Positions 1 through 5,434 of a stretch of DNA of 5,434 bases are shown one piece after another. The DNA lies in the NCBI GenBank assembly GCA_964580305.1, contig CAZOKL010000122.1, positions 1 through 5,434 of the forward strand, written 5' to 3'. The stretch comes from Phocaeicola_A sp964580305. Its GTDB lineage: Bacteria; Bacteroidota; Bacteroidia; Bacteroidales; Bacteroidaceae. Below the pieces are notes generated by a model that was not told where the DNA came from, did no database searches, and saw nothing but the letters and a program-made list of their open reading frames with translations. Position 1 is the first letter of the stretch. Every line of letters starts with the position of its first letter. Both the position numbers and the translations under genes were made by a program.

Positions 1-130
1 ACTGGCGATTATTCAGCATATCTACCTTCTCGGGGACGATATCCACCGCAGTCACCTTATTGTGTTGCGCCAAAAGAACCGCGATAGACAGGCCTACATA
101 GCCAGTACCCGCTACGGCAATTTTTTTCAT
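1..130 (-). CDS. ugd: UDP-glucose 6-dehydrogenase, N-terminal part (cut by left window edge)
   Basis: Oxidises UDP-glucose to UDP-glucuronate with two NAD+ in the cytoplasm, feeding acidic sugars into polysaccharide. Only the first 43 codons are in the window. They show the NAD-binding Rossmann start typical of the UDP-glucose/GDP-mannose dehydrogenase family: a hydrophobic beta strand, the glycine motif GTGYVG at residues 8-13, an alpha helix, and the second strand ending in VTAVDI, whose Asp30 should bind the NAD ribose. The following VPEKVDMLN is also characteristic of this enzyme. The ATG at 130-128 has a strong ribosome binding site, GGAGGG at 143-138, seven bases away. It is the last gene of the visible cluster and lies directly after the UDP-glucuronate 4-epimerase, the enzyme that would use its product. 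Codons 2-4 contain a run of seven A. A related nucleotide-sugar dehydrogenase (for example UDP-ManNAc dehydrogenase) is possible because the catalytic Cys region is outside the window. Confidence 0.88.
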   Translation of the reverse strand, partial: MKKIAVAGTGYVGLSIAVLLAQHNKVTAVDIVPEKVDMLNNRQ

Positions 131-286
131 GCTAAAGCCCTCCATTTCACCCGCTTCGGAGGACTGTTTCCTCCACTCAAGCATCATTCTTGTGTATCAA
201 TATCTCCATCAAAAAGGTTGCACAGCATCCATACTCTGATGATCCGTCAGTTGCCCTTAAATATCTCGGCCACTTATTCGCCTGTC
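131..286. other. Intergenic region between epimerase and ugd
   Basis: About 156 bases separate the epimerase TGA from the ugd ATG, a wide gap for this cluster. I see no convincing protein frame (the only minus-strand starts give peptides of about 7-10 residues), no U-tailed terminator and no clear promoter. The only structured part is the GGAGGA/TCCTCC/GGAGGG arrangement next to the ugd start, listed separately. Confidence 0.5.
138..174 (-). promoter_or_regulatory. Possible alternative hairpins around the ugd ribosome binding site
   Basis: In the minus-strand RNA, GGAGGA (174-169) and TCCTCC (163-158) can form a perfect 6-bp hairpin with the 5-base loop AACAG. The same TCCTCC can instead pair with the ribosome binding site GGAGGG (143-138): five Watson-Crick pairs plus one G-U, across a 14-base loop. 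The two pairings exclude each other, which is the layout of a translational on/off switch. The first hairpin has no U run after it, so it is not an intrinsic terminator. The pairings are seen directly; a regulatory role is inference, and chance purine-rich repetition near a ribosome binding site is the main alternative. Confidence 0.3.
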
Positions 287-1333
287 TCATCCAGACAAAT
301 AAAAGGCTTTATACCACTCGGCAAAACGACGAAGCCCTTCACGCAGGTTTGTATTCGGCTTGAAACCGAAATCCTCCTCCAGCGCCGTAGTGTCTGCGTA
401 AGTAATCGGAACATCGCCGGGCTGCATAGGAACCAATTGCTTCTGTGATTCAAAATCGTAATTTTGCGGCAACACACCAGCCACAACCAGTTCTTCCTGC
501 AAAATCTGAACAAAATCCAGCAAATTTTCAGGATGATTGTTTCCGATGTTGTAAATTTTATGTGGAGGGAGCGGAAGTCCATCCTCCCCAAGCTTCTTTT
601 CTGGTGGTTGCTGCATGACTCTGACAACACCTTCTACAATATCGTCAATGTATGTAAAATCGCGCTGGCACTTCCCGTAGTTAAATATCCGGATTGGCTC
701 GCCCTTACGCAGCTTATTCGTAAATTCAAAATACGCCATATCTGGACGGCCGGCAGGACCGTAAACAGTGAAAAACCTTAGTCCCGTGGCAGGAATGTTG
801 TACAACTTCGAATAGGCATGAGCCATCAACTCATTAGACTTCTTCGTAGCCGCATAAAGCGACACGGGGTTGTCCGTTTTATCTTCGGTGGAGTAGGGCA
901 CTTTTTCGTTGCTGCCATAGACAGATGAGGATGAGGCGTAAACCAGGTGCTCCACCGGGTAGTAGCGGCAGGCCTCCAGGATGTTATAGAAGCCAATTAG
1001 ATTCGATTCAACATATACATCCGGATGGTCAATGGAATATCGAACACCTGCTTGAGCCGCCAGATTTACAACCACTTGGGGTTTGTATCTCGCAAAAATC
1101 TCTGTCATTAATGCTTTATCTGCAATGCTCCCCTTTATAAATGTAAAAGCGCCATATTCTTCGAGCTGTTGGAGCCGATACTCCTTCAGCGAAACATCAT
1201 AATAATCGCTCATGTTATCAATGCCAATCACTGCGACCCCTCTACAAGTTTCACAAAGGCGGCTAACCAACTTAGCACCGATAAACCCGGAGGCCCCAGT
1301 AATAAGGAAGGTTTTCCAGTTCAAGTCAATCAA
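287..1333 (-). CDS. UDP-glucuronate 4-epimerase-like SDR sugar epimerase
   Basis: An extended short-chain dehydrogenase/reductase predicted to interconvert UDP-glucuronate and UDP-galacturonate in the cytoplasm. Numbered from the TTG at 1333-1331 (348 residues), it has the NAD motif GASGFIG at 13-19 and the segment DNMSDYYDVSLKEYRL, typical of UDP-glucuronate 4-epimerases rather than GalE. It also has LAAQAGVRYS near 91-100, SSSSVYG at 134-140, the catalytic YxxxK pair Tyr160/Lys164, and FFTVYGPAGRPDMA followed by FNYGKCQRDFTYIDD. The frame is open back to another TTG at 1360, inside the preceding acyltransferase gene, but that codon has no ribosome binding site. GAGGGG at 1348-1343 lies nine bases before TTG 1333, partly overlaps the TGA of the acyltransferase, and supports the shorter start; no ATG is available near the N-terminus. 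Its position before ugd supports the substrate assignment. A related UDP-glucose or UDP-xylose-type epimerase cannot be excluded from sequence alone. Confidence 0.9.
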   Translation of the reverse strand: MIDLNWKTFLITGASGFIGAKLVSRLCETCRGVAVIGIDNMSDYYDVSLKEYRLQQLEEYGAFTFIKGSIADKALMTEIFARYKPQVVVNLAAQAGVRYSIDHPDVYVESNLIGFYNILEACRYYPVEHLVYASSSSVYGSNEKVPYSTEDKTDNPVSLYAATKKSNELMAHAYSKLYNIPATGLRFFTVYGPAGRPDMAYFEFTNKLRKGEPIRIFNYGKCQRDFTYIDDIVEGVVRVMQQPPEKKLGEDGLPLPPHKIYNIGNNHPENLLDFVQILQEELVVAGVLPQNYDFESQKQLVPMQPGDVPITYADTTALEEDFGFKPNTNLREGLRRFAEWYKAFYLSG

Positions 1334-1342
1334 AGCACAACA

Positions 1343-1348
1343 CCCCTC
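1343..1348 (-). promoter_or_regulatory. Ribosome binding site deciding the epimerase TTG start
   Basis: GAGGGG on the minus strand partly overlaps the acyltransferase TGA (1349-1347) and lies nine bases before TTG 1333. A ribosome finishing the acyltransferase would stop on top of it, which suits coupled re-initiation. Confidence 0.6.
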
Positions 1349-1874
1349 ACTTATTTCCAAGAAAATTTCTTAGTAGCCATATTTTTTTCTCTTCAGGCGA
1401 CATATGTTTTGTCTCAACGGAGCGCGGTCTCGATTTCTCATAGTATTCCTCGATGGTTTCTATCACTTTTGCAGGTACGCCCGCAACTACGCAGCCATCT
1501 GGAATGTCCTTCGTCACGACAGCTCCGCAGCCAACTACTACATTGTCACCAATCGTAACTCCCGGCATAATAACAGCGTTAATACCTATATGTACGTTAT
1601 TTCCTATGGTGATCCGCCCAAAACGATCTGCATCTGGTAACAATCCCATGTGTCGTAGGGTCCACAGTCCACCGTCATGTGTGATAAGTTGAACTCCACT
1701 TGTTATCCGAACATGGTTGCCCAGCTTTATAAGATAAGGTTCAGACCCAAAATTAGCGGTTTTGTATATCTCTGGTGCTTCACCAATCTGGCATCCTGCA
1801 CGGCGAAGCATATTTGCGTAAACATCCCTACTCGCTACAAGGAAACGCAGCTTTTTAATAATCTGTTTTATCAT
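1347..1874 (-). CDS. Hexapeptide-repeat (left-handed beta-helix) acyltransferase
   Basis: A cytoplasmic acyltransferase of the WbbJ/maltose-acetyltransferase-like superfamily, predicted to transfer an acetyl group from acetyl-CoA to a sugar hydroxyl or amino group of the polysaccharide repeat unit. The 175-residue protein has a short basic helical N-terminus and the stretch FGSEPYLIKLGNHVRITSG at about 43-60. It then has THDGG at 65-69, with His66 a likely catalytic or active-site residue. The hexapeptide repeats ITIGNNVHIGINAVIMPG and VTIGDNVVVGCGAVV run from about 88 to 120. The closing motif DIPDGCVVAGVPAKVI near 123-138 is typical of the family, as is the charged C-terminal helix. The length is usual for a complete member. 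The ATG at 1874-1872 has GGAGA at 1885-1881, six bases away, and overlaps the stop of a 36-codon upstream frame as ATGA. The TGA lies inside the epimerase ribosome binding region, so translation of the two genes is probably coupled. The exact acceptor sugar cannot be read from the sequence. Confidence 0.9.
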   Translation of the reverse strand: MIKQIIKKLRFLVASRDVYANMLRRAGCQIGEAPEIYKTANFGSEPYLIKLGNHVRITSGVQLITHDGGLWTLRHMGLLPDADRFGRITIGNNVHIGINAVIMPGVTIGDNVVVGCGAVVTKDIPDGCVVAGVPAKVIETIEEYYEKSRPRSVETKHMSPEEKKIWLLRNFLGNK

Positions 1875-1981
1875 TTGAACTCTCCGTCAGCATCGACAAT
1901 AAATGTCCTATAAAACTTATCCACAATGGGGAAAATGAACTTATACTTCAGTATGGACATGCTCGAATTATGGACTGTCAT
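1871..1981 (-). CDS. Short 36-codon frame, possible gene tail or small ORF before the acyltransferase
   Basis: This frame starts at ATG 1981-1979 and ends with TGA 1873-1871, sharing ATGA with the acyltransferase start. A second ATG lies at 1960. The peptide reads plausibly as protein, with a hydrophobic/aromatic middle (KFIFPIVDKFYRTFIVDAD) and a charged end, GEFK. I do not recognise it. Two stops lie in frame just upstream, so it is not an extension of the flippase gene. An ATGA overlap is what the end of a real preceding gene would look like, so it may be the surviving C-terminus of a deleted biosynthesis gene. It could equally be a small translated leader or chance. There is no strong ribosome binding site before the first ATG. 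Confidence 0.3.
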   Translation of the reverse strand: MTVHNSSMSILKYKFIFPIVDKFYRTFIVDADGEFK

Positions 1982-1995
1982 TCTCTACGTTTAAC

Positions 1996-3414
1996 TCAAA
2001 TCTTCTCTTCTCCCTTAAATATGGACTTCAGGAAATCTCGATATATCACTAAAACGCCTGCTAATCCTAGCAACAACAATAGACAATCGAAAAAAGGACC
2101 TCCGATCCCCACAAGGAAGCAGTATGATACATATAAAACAAACAATGCAATAGGCCTTCTCCATCGTATTTTCATGCCAATCAACCGCTTCGCCCATAAA
2201 TATCTCGAAAAGAACAGAACTGTAGCTCCTACCATCTGCCCAATCGCAGCACCTACAATTCCAAACGCAAGAATGCCGAACCACGCAGTGATAACCAGCA
2301 CTATTGTGCCGATGGCAGACGACACAAACTGATATTTTGTCCGATCCGCCGCTTGAAAAACAGCTCCCGTACTAGTGGCTACACTCATCATTACACCGTA
2401 AATTAAGACAAACGGGATAATAATAAAGGAATCCCTATATTCTGTCTCTGCAATCCAAGTATAAAAAATTGATATCGCCGGCATTGCGCAGGTAATCATA
2501 CTTAGAAAAAAACCAAGAATTTGTTCAAGTGTATGTGAAAAGAAAAATTTGGTTTTCTCCCGATCTGTCTGTCCTGAGATTAAAATTCCCTCTTCAATTA
2601 TAGCCATCCCAACAACTGAGCCGATTGTCGTGACCAACGTTGCAAATTTCATCGCAAAAGAGAACAGACCATTTTGCTCACTACCGAGTGTATTTGCAAC
2701 AAGAATCCTTCCAAAACCTGAGAAAAACCATGCCAATGATAGATTGAGCATGAGTGGAGCAGAATAGTTCAGAATTATGCGTATGTAATGGCTATCTATC
2801 CAACTGGCTCTTGAGAAAAATACGCGTCTCAGCAGTTTCAGCTTAAACTCTATATAGCAGACCACCAGAAGATGGCTTACATTGTAGGCAAAAAACAAGG
2901 CATTATACTCCCAACGAAAAACGCAAAGAAGTATGATATTCAAAAAAACATTCGTTATCGTCCCCAACACACTGGAGATAACATATGTAATATTTTGACC
3001 AGTACCGCGGGCTGCGTATTGCCAAATATTAACTGCTCCGGTAGCAACCAACATAGTTACTCCGTTGAGAAATATTATGATGTTTTCATGTTCTTCACTA
3101 CAAAAGATATAGATAATTGCAACGACTACGATGAGAAACACAGATATCAACATCAGAGACAGGACATTTTTGATGTAGATATCAAAGTGCTCTTGATCTC
3201 GCAAGCAGAAACGAAGTACCGCTTCCCATACGGCGACAAAGGCAAATGGCAAAATGAAATTAACGATTGTCTGTACATAATCATAGGTGCCCAACGCATC
3301 TGCACTTAACGCAAACGCATAAATCGGGATCAAAAGTACATTTACAAATTTGGAGGACAGGTTACCAATAAGGTAGAGTCCGCTTTTTTTTGCTACATTT
3401 AATCCTTGGCGCAT
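1996..3414 (-). CDS. wzx: Wzx-type polysaccharide flippase (MOP superfamily)
   Basis: An inner-membrane transporter predicted to flip undecaprenyl-pyrophosphate-linked repeat units to the outer face of the membrane for polymerisation. The 472-residue product is hydrophobic nearly throughout, with roughly 12-14 membrane segments, as expected for the polysaccharide biosynthesis (Polysacc_synt) group of the MOP/MATE superfamily. The N-terminus has the family pattern: a short basic stretch, then SGLYLIGNLSSKFVNVLLIP and LGTYDYVQTIVNFILP. It ends in a charged cytoplasmic tail, FKGEEKI. The ATG at 3414-3412 follows AAGGGA at 3429-3424 with nine bases between, and no better in-frame start is seen. 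Codons near residues 8-11 contain an uninterrupted run of eight A. It sits directly downstream of the polymerase gene, the common Wzy-Wzx pairing. Teichuronic- or exopolysaccharide-type flippases of the same family would look the same. Confidence 0.92.
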   Translation of the reverse strand: MRQGLNVAKKSGLYLIGNLSSKFVNVLLIPIYAFALSADALGTYDYVQTIVNFILPFAFVAVWEAVLRFCLRDQEHFDIYIKNVLSLMLISVFLIVVVAIIYIFCSEEHENIIIFLNGVTMLVATGAVNIWQYAARGTGQNITYVISSVLGTITNVFLNIILLCVFRWEYNALFFAYNVSHLLVVCYIEFKLKLLRRVFFSRASWIDSHYIRIILNYSAPLMLNLSLAWFFSGFGRILVANTLGSEQNGLFSFAMKFATLVTTIGSVVGMAIIEEGILISGQTDREKTKFFFSHTLEQILGFFLSMITCAMPAISIFYTWIAETEYRDSFIIIPFVLIYGVMMSVATSTGAVFQAADRTKYQFVSSAIGTIVLVITAWFGILAFGIVGAAIGQMVGATVLFFSRYLWAKRLIGMKIRWRRPIALFVLYVSYCFLVGIGGPFFDCLLLLLGLAGVLVIYRDFLKSIFKGEEKI

Positions 3415-3597
3415 AGAACTAAATCCCTTCCCGAGCAGAGTTTATTTACCTCTGAAAAGGTTAAAATCATTAAGTCGCAAGCGGACGTAACCAGAGAACC
3501 AGATGGCATGTGCCCTTTGCACGGTGACCGCTCCAACGACACAGTTACTGCCAACCGTATATATTGCATTATCCACCGCACGAGTGCTGGAATTGCC
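3399..3597 (-). pseudogene. Probable frameshifted C-terminal remnant of a hexapeptide acyltransferase
   Basis: The gap between the polymerase stop and the flippase start is not random. In one minus frame from 3597 it reads DNAIYTVGSNCVVGAVTV, a typical last coil of a left-handed beta-helix acyltransferase. Skipping one base near 3519 moves to the next frame, which continues KGHMPSGSLVTS and later MILTFSEVNKL. This matches the usual closing pattern 'V-K-D-I-P-x-x-S-V-V-A-G' followed by 'I-x-T-x-x-E-Y'. The intact acyltransferase at 1874-1347 has the same order: NAVIMPGVTIGDNVVVGCGAVV, then KDIPDGCVVAG, then IETIEEYYEK. Numbers of residues between the blocks agree closely. The N-terminal two thirds are missing. 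A 75-codon frame (ATG 3626 to stop 3399) crosses the region uninterrupted but mixes the wrong frame with the tail, so I do not call it a gene. The homology is judged by eye. Confidence 0.55.
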
Positions 3598-4878
3598 CTA
3601 ACATGCTTCAATAGTTGCCTTTTCATTTCCTGTAGCTTTTCCTGTCGTCTTAATCGATAGATATCCTAATGTAAGCAAAATGCATTCAAACTCCCGATAG
3701 TAATAGACATGCCAGCGCCCAAGCACTGTCATTAGGCAAAGCACAATGAATAACATACATAACACTTTTCGATCTTTACTGGCCTTACGAGACATCCAAA
3801 TAGAGGTAATGATTTTCAATGTCATGAAATAGTAAATGAGGAAACCCAGGATTCCGAGAGTGCAGAGCAACTCCCAAAAATTGTCGTGGCAGTACGATAC
3901 CATATAGTAGCCAATTGATCTTAAATGTGTTCGGTAATTATTAGCCCCAACCCCTATCAACGGAGCCTGGGAAAAGAGTTCCTGGGCAATTTCTCGTAAG
4001 CTGTCTCGACTATTCATGCTCCCATCATTAGCAGTTCCTAGATATGTGTCTACCATGCTTTCCAACCGCCAGCCAATAACATCATAGAAAATCGGAATTT
4101 TCACCATAGCGTAGAAAAGAGCGGCAATAATGGCCAGCACAACGGTAATCTGCATAAACCGTCTCCAAACAGACAGCGCATTCCAGTGAAGTGGCTCACG
4201 AATAATAAAATAGGAAAACAAACCAACTGCGACTAGCATTATTGACTTTCTCGAACCGGAAAGCATAACAACCGCGCAAAAGAGAGAAATAACTATAGAT
4301 AGCAAAATCTTTTTGCTTTTTGATAAGTCCTCCATGAGATATATACCGATCAATGCACCGAAAGCCATTCTCTGTCCAATATCAGTAGCGTAGAGGCCGA
4401 TTGAATCTCCGATTCGCTCAGTTCCCCATACATATAAAGGGGTCTTGACCGCAAGCAGAATAACGGAATAAATCAAGGAAAGAAATATCATCCATAAATG
4501 CCGTTTAAGTGATTTTAAATCTTGAATCCGTTGGGACAAGAAAAAAATCATGGCAATATTCTGTATATATTGATTCGTATAACTGGTTGCATCACTGATT
4601 GATGATGCCCAGAAAATGCTGAAGACAGCATATATAACAAACAATAGATACCAAAAGAACAACCCATTTATAATCACTTTCTTTCTCTCTAATAAAACCA
4701 AGCAACTGCTTCCAAAATACAGAACGAATGCTACGCGCACCGCCACAGCATCAAATCCGGTGCCGAGTTGATGGGCAGTTATGGTACACAAATAAGTAAA
4801 GAAAAAAACTTCTTGAATCGTACTAAGCCTAACAGAAGCAGTTGGCATCTTAAAGGAATACTTACTTGTTATCATCAT
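3598..4878 (-). CDS. wzy: Wzy-type polysaccharide polymerase / O-antigen ligase family membrane protein
   Basis: An integral membrane protein predicted to join lipid-linked repeat units into the polysaccharide outside the membrane. From ATG 4878 it has 426 residues and about 10-12 hydrophobic segments. The Wzy_C (O-antigen ligase-like) signature is visible: a helix ending in SGSRKS at 207-212, then a large loop at about 270-335. That loop carries SRDSLREIAQELFSQAP, GVGANNY at 309-315 and HDNFWELL at 331-338, followed by LGILGFLIYY. Arg291 and His331 fall at positions usually conserved in this loop. The frame is open to a TTG at 4899, but AGGTGG at 4893-4888 sits nine bases before the ATG at 4878, so the shorter start is preferred. 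The last dozen residues are polar and run into TAG, after which the same frame continues into the acyltransferase remnant. In a Gram-positive host it would be a polymerase; a ligase role cannot be excluded from sequence. Confidence 0.88.
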   Translation of the reverse strand: MMITSKYSFKMPTASVRLSTIQEVFFFTYLCTITAHQLGTGFDAVAVRVAFVLYFGSSCLVLLERKKVIINGLFFWYLLFVIYAVFSIFWASSISDATSYTNQYIQNIAMIFFLSQRIQDLKSLKRHLWMIFLSLIYSVILLAVKTPLYVWGTERIGDSIGLYATDIGQRMAFGALIGIYLMEDLSKSKKILLSIVISLFCAVVMLSGSRKSIMLVAVGLFSYFIIREPLHWNALSVWRRFMQITVVLAIIAALFYAMVKIPIFYDVIGWRLESMVDTYLGTANDGSMNSRDSLREIAQELFSQAPLIGVGANNYRTHLRSIGYYMVSYCHDNFWELLCTLGILGFLIYYFMTLKIITSIWMSRKASKDRKVLCMLFIVLCLMTVLGRWHVYYYREFECILLTLGYLSIKTTGKATGNEKATIEAC

Positions 4879-5104
4879 CAACCGGCACCACCTATGCAAA
4901 TTATTCCTTTTTGCAAAAGAATCTACGTTCTACGTGGGGGGTAGTCGAGGCTCCAGATTCAAATATAAATTGTTTGGTGATATTGCGTGTTCAACATCCA
5001 GCAACTCATCTCGCTGGCCGACACGAACAGCAAACATGAATTTCGCCATGCCCCAATCACACTCGTTCTGTACACATGGATATCTTCGATATCTTCGGTC
5101 TATG
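4879..5104. other. Gap between glycosyltransferase and polymerase with an unidentified coding-like frame
   Basis: These 226 bases hold no recognised gene. On the minus strand an open frame runs from within the glycosyltransferase gene (ATG 5139) to TAG 4932-4930. Its part beyond the glycosyltransferase stop reads like ordinary protein, for example MAKFMFAVRVGQRDELLDV and SPNNLYLNLEPRLPPT, and uses balanced codons. No family is recognised and no good ribosome binding site precedes the internal ATG. The opposite strand is also open across the gap, which weakens the coding argument. Two short tandem duplications occur here: ATATCTTCG twice at 5080-5097 and TCTACGT twice at 4922-4935. A G6 run lies at 4936-4941. 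It may be a gene remnant or an intergenic repeat element. Confidence 0.3.
4888..4893 (-). promoter_or_regulatory. Ribosome binding site deciding the wzy start
   Basis: AGGTGG reads on the minus strand nine bases before ATG 4878. It falls inside the longer reading frame that begins at TTG 4899, and so argues for the ATG start and against the TTG. Confidence 0.6.
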
Positions 5105-5434
5105 TCATTCAAATACAGCATCACAGAACTTCTTTGCAACAGATGTGATGTCGTAGCCCTTCTCTATAAAGATCTTTTGCATACCTTCACGATTATATGG
5201 GACAGCATACGACAGTGTCTTATCCGCCCATTCCTCCGGTGTGGCTGAAAGGGACATATAGTCAACCTTATCCGTAATTGCAGCTTCTTGCGTGATGCTG
5301 TCGGAGATTACACAATGTAGTCCCGTAGCCTGCGCTTCAATAACGGCATTCGGCATTCCCTCGTAAAAAGAGGGAAACACCATTACATCCATGGCCATGA
5401 GCAGCTGCGGGATGTCCGAGCGAATTCCCATAAA
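5105..5434 (-). CDS. Glycosyltransferase family 4-type, C-terminal part (cut by right window edge)
   Basis: The last 109 residues of a GT-B-fold retaining glycosyltransferase that would add a sugar from a nucleotide donor to the growing lipid-linked repeat unit at the cytoplasmic face of the membrane. The visible part begins FMGIRSDIPQLLMAMDVMVF, the usual run into the donor-binding site of EPS glycosyltransferases. Next comes PSFYEGMPNAVIEAQATGL, which contains the E-x7-E motif (first Glu in YEG, second in IEA). The segment CVISDSITQEA and a C-terminal helical region follow, ending AKKFCDAVFE. The N-terminal acceptor domain is outside the window. An ATG at 5431 is an internal Met, not the gene start, because the frame is open to the window edge. 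It is the first gene of the visible part of the cluster. Sugar and acceptor specificity cannot be read from this fragment. Confidence 0.9.
   Translation of the reverse strand, partial: FMGIRSDIPQLLMAMDVMVFPSFYEGMPNAVIEAQATGLHCVISDSITQEAAITDKVDYMSLSATPEEWADKTLSYAVPYNREGMQKIFIEKGYDITSVAKKFCDAVFE

Noticed and set aside
158..174. Intrinsic terminator after the epimerase
   Set aside because: The GGAGGA/TCCTCC hairpin has no following U run and sits just ahead of the next ribosome binding site.
274..630. A 118-codon minus-strand frame over the epimerase C-terminus
   Set aside because: It is an alternate frame inside a clear sugar epimerase, with odd Cys/Trp/Arg-rich composition and no family features.
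1875..1995. Promoter before the acyltransferase
   Set aside because: TTGTGG with a TTTATT about 17 bases on is only a weak match to -35 and -10 boxes, and AT-rich coding-like sequence gives such matches by chance.
2872..3309. A 145-codon plus-strand frame
   Set aside because: It lies entirely antisense to the well-supported flippase gene, has no recognisable motif and no convincing ribosome binding site.
3399..3626. A 75-codon minus-strand frame bridging wzy and wzx, overlapping both, as a small coupled gene
   Set aside because: Its second half matches an acyltransferase tail, but its first half lies in the wrong frame relative to the preceding hexapeptide block. A frameshifted remnant explains it better.
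4934..5248. A 104-codon plus-strand frame covering the wzy upstream gap
   Set aside because: It begins at a GTG without a ribosome binding site, runs antisense into the glycosyltransferase gene, and is rich in Ser/Arg/Cys without motifs.
1..5434. tRNA, rRNA, CRISPR array, insertion sequence or inverted-repeat mobile element
   Set aside because: No cloverleaf, regularly spaced repeats, transposase motifs or long terminal inverted repeats were visible on either strand.

Overview
The window looks like part of a capsular, exopolysaccharide or cell-wall polysaccharide locus. All recognisable genes lie on the minus strand, so transcription runs from the right edge to the left. Moderate-to-low G+C, AGGAGG-type ribosome binding sites, a probable TTG start and the style of the proteins suggest a Firmicute, probably a gut-type Clostridia member (inference; there is no rRNA or other phylogenetic marker here).

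In transcription order the window holds: the C-terminal part of a family-4-type glycosyltransferase (5434-5105, cut by the right edge); a 226-base gap with a coding-like but unidentified frame; a Wzy/O-antigen-ligase-type membrane polymerase (4878-3598); a gap carrying what reads as the frameshifted tail of a lost hexapeptide acyltransferase; a Wzx-type flippase (3414-1996); a 121-base gap containing a 36-codon frame that ends in an ATGA overlap with the next gene; an intact left-handed beta-helix acyltransferase (1874-1347); a UDP-glucuronate 4-epimerase-like enzyme (1333-287, probable TTG start); and the first 43 codons of a UDP-glucose 6-dehydrogenase (130-1, cut by the left edge).

Together the genes describe a Wzx/Wzy-dependent pathway. 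The dehydrogenase would make UDP-glucuronate and the epimerase would convert it to UDP-galacturonate. The glycosyltransferase would build the repeat unit on a lipid carrier, the acyltransferase would decorate it, Wzx would flip it and Wzy would polymerise it. The predicted product is therefore an acidic, probably O-acylated polysaccharide (inference).

No wholly new system is evident. The most interesting features are at the gene junctions: an acyltransferase remnant, an orphan 36-codon tail, an unexplained coding-like gap, and a possible pair of alternative RNA hairpins controlling translation of the dehydrogenase gene.
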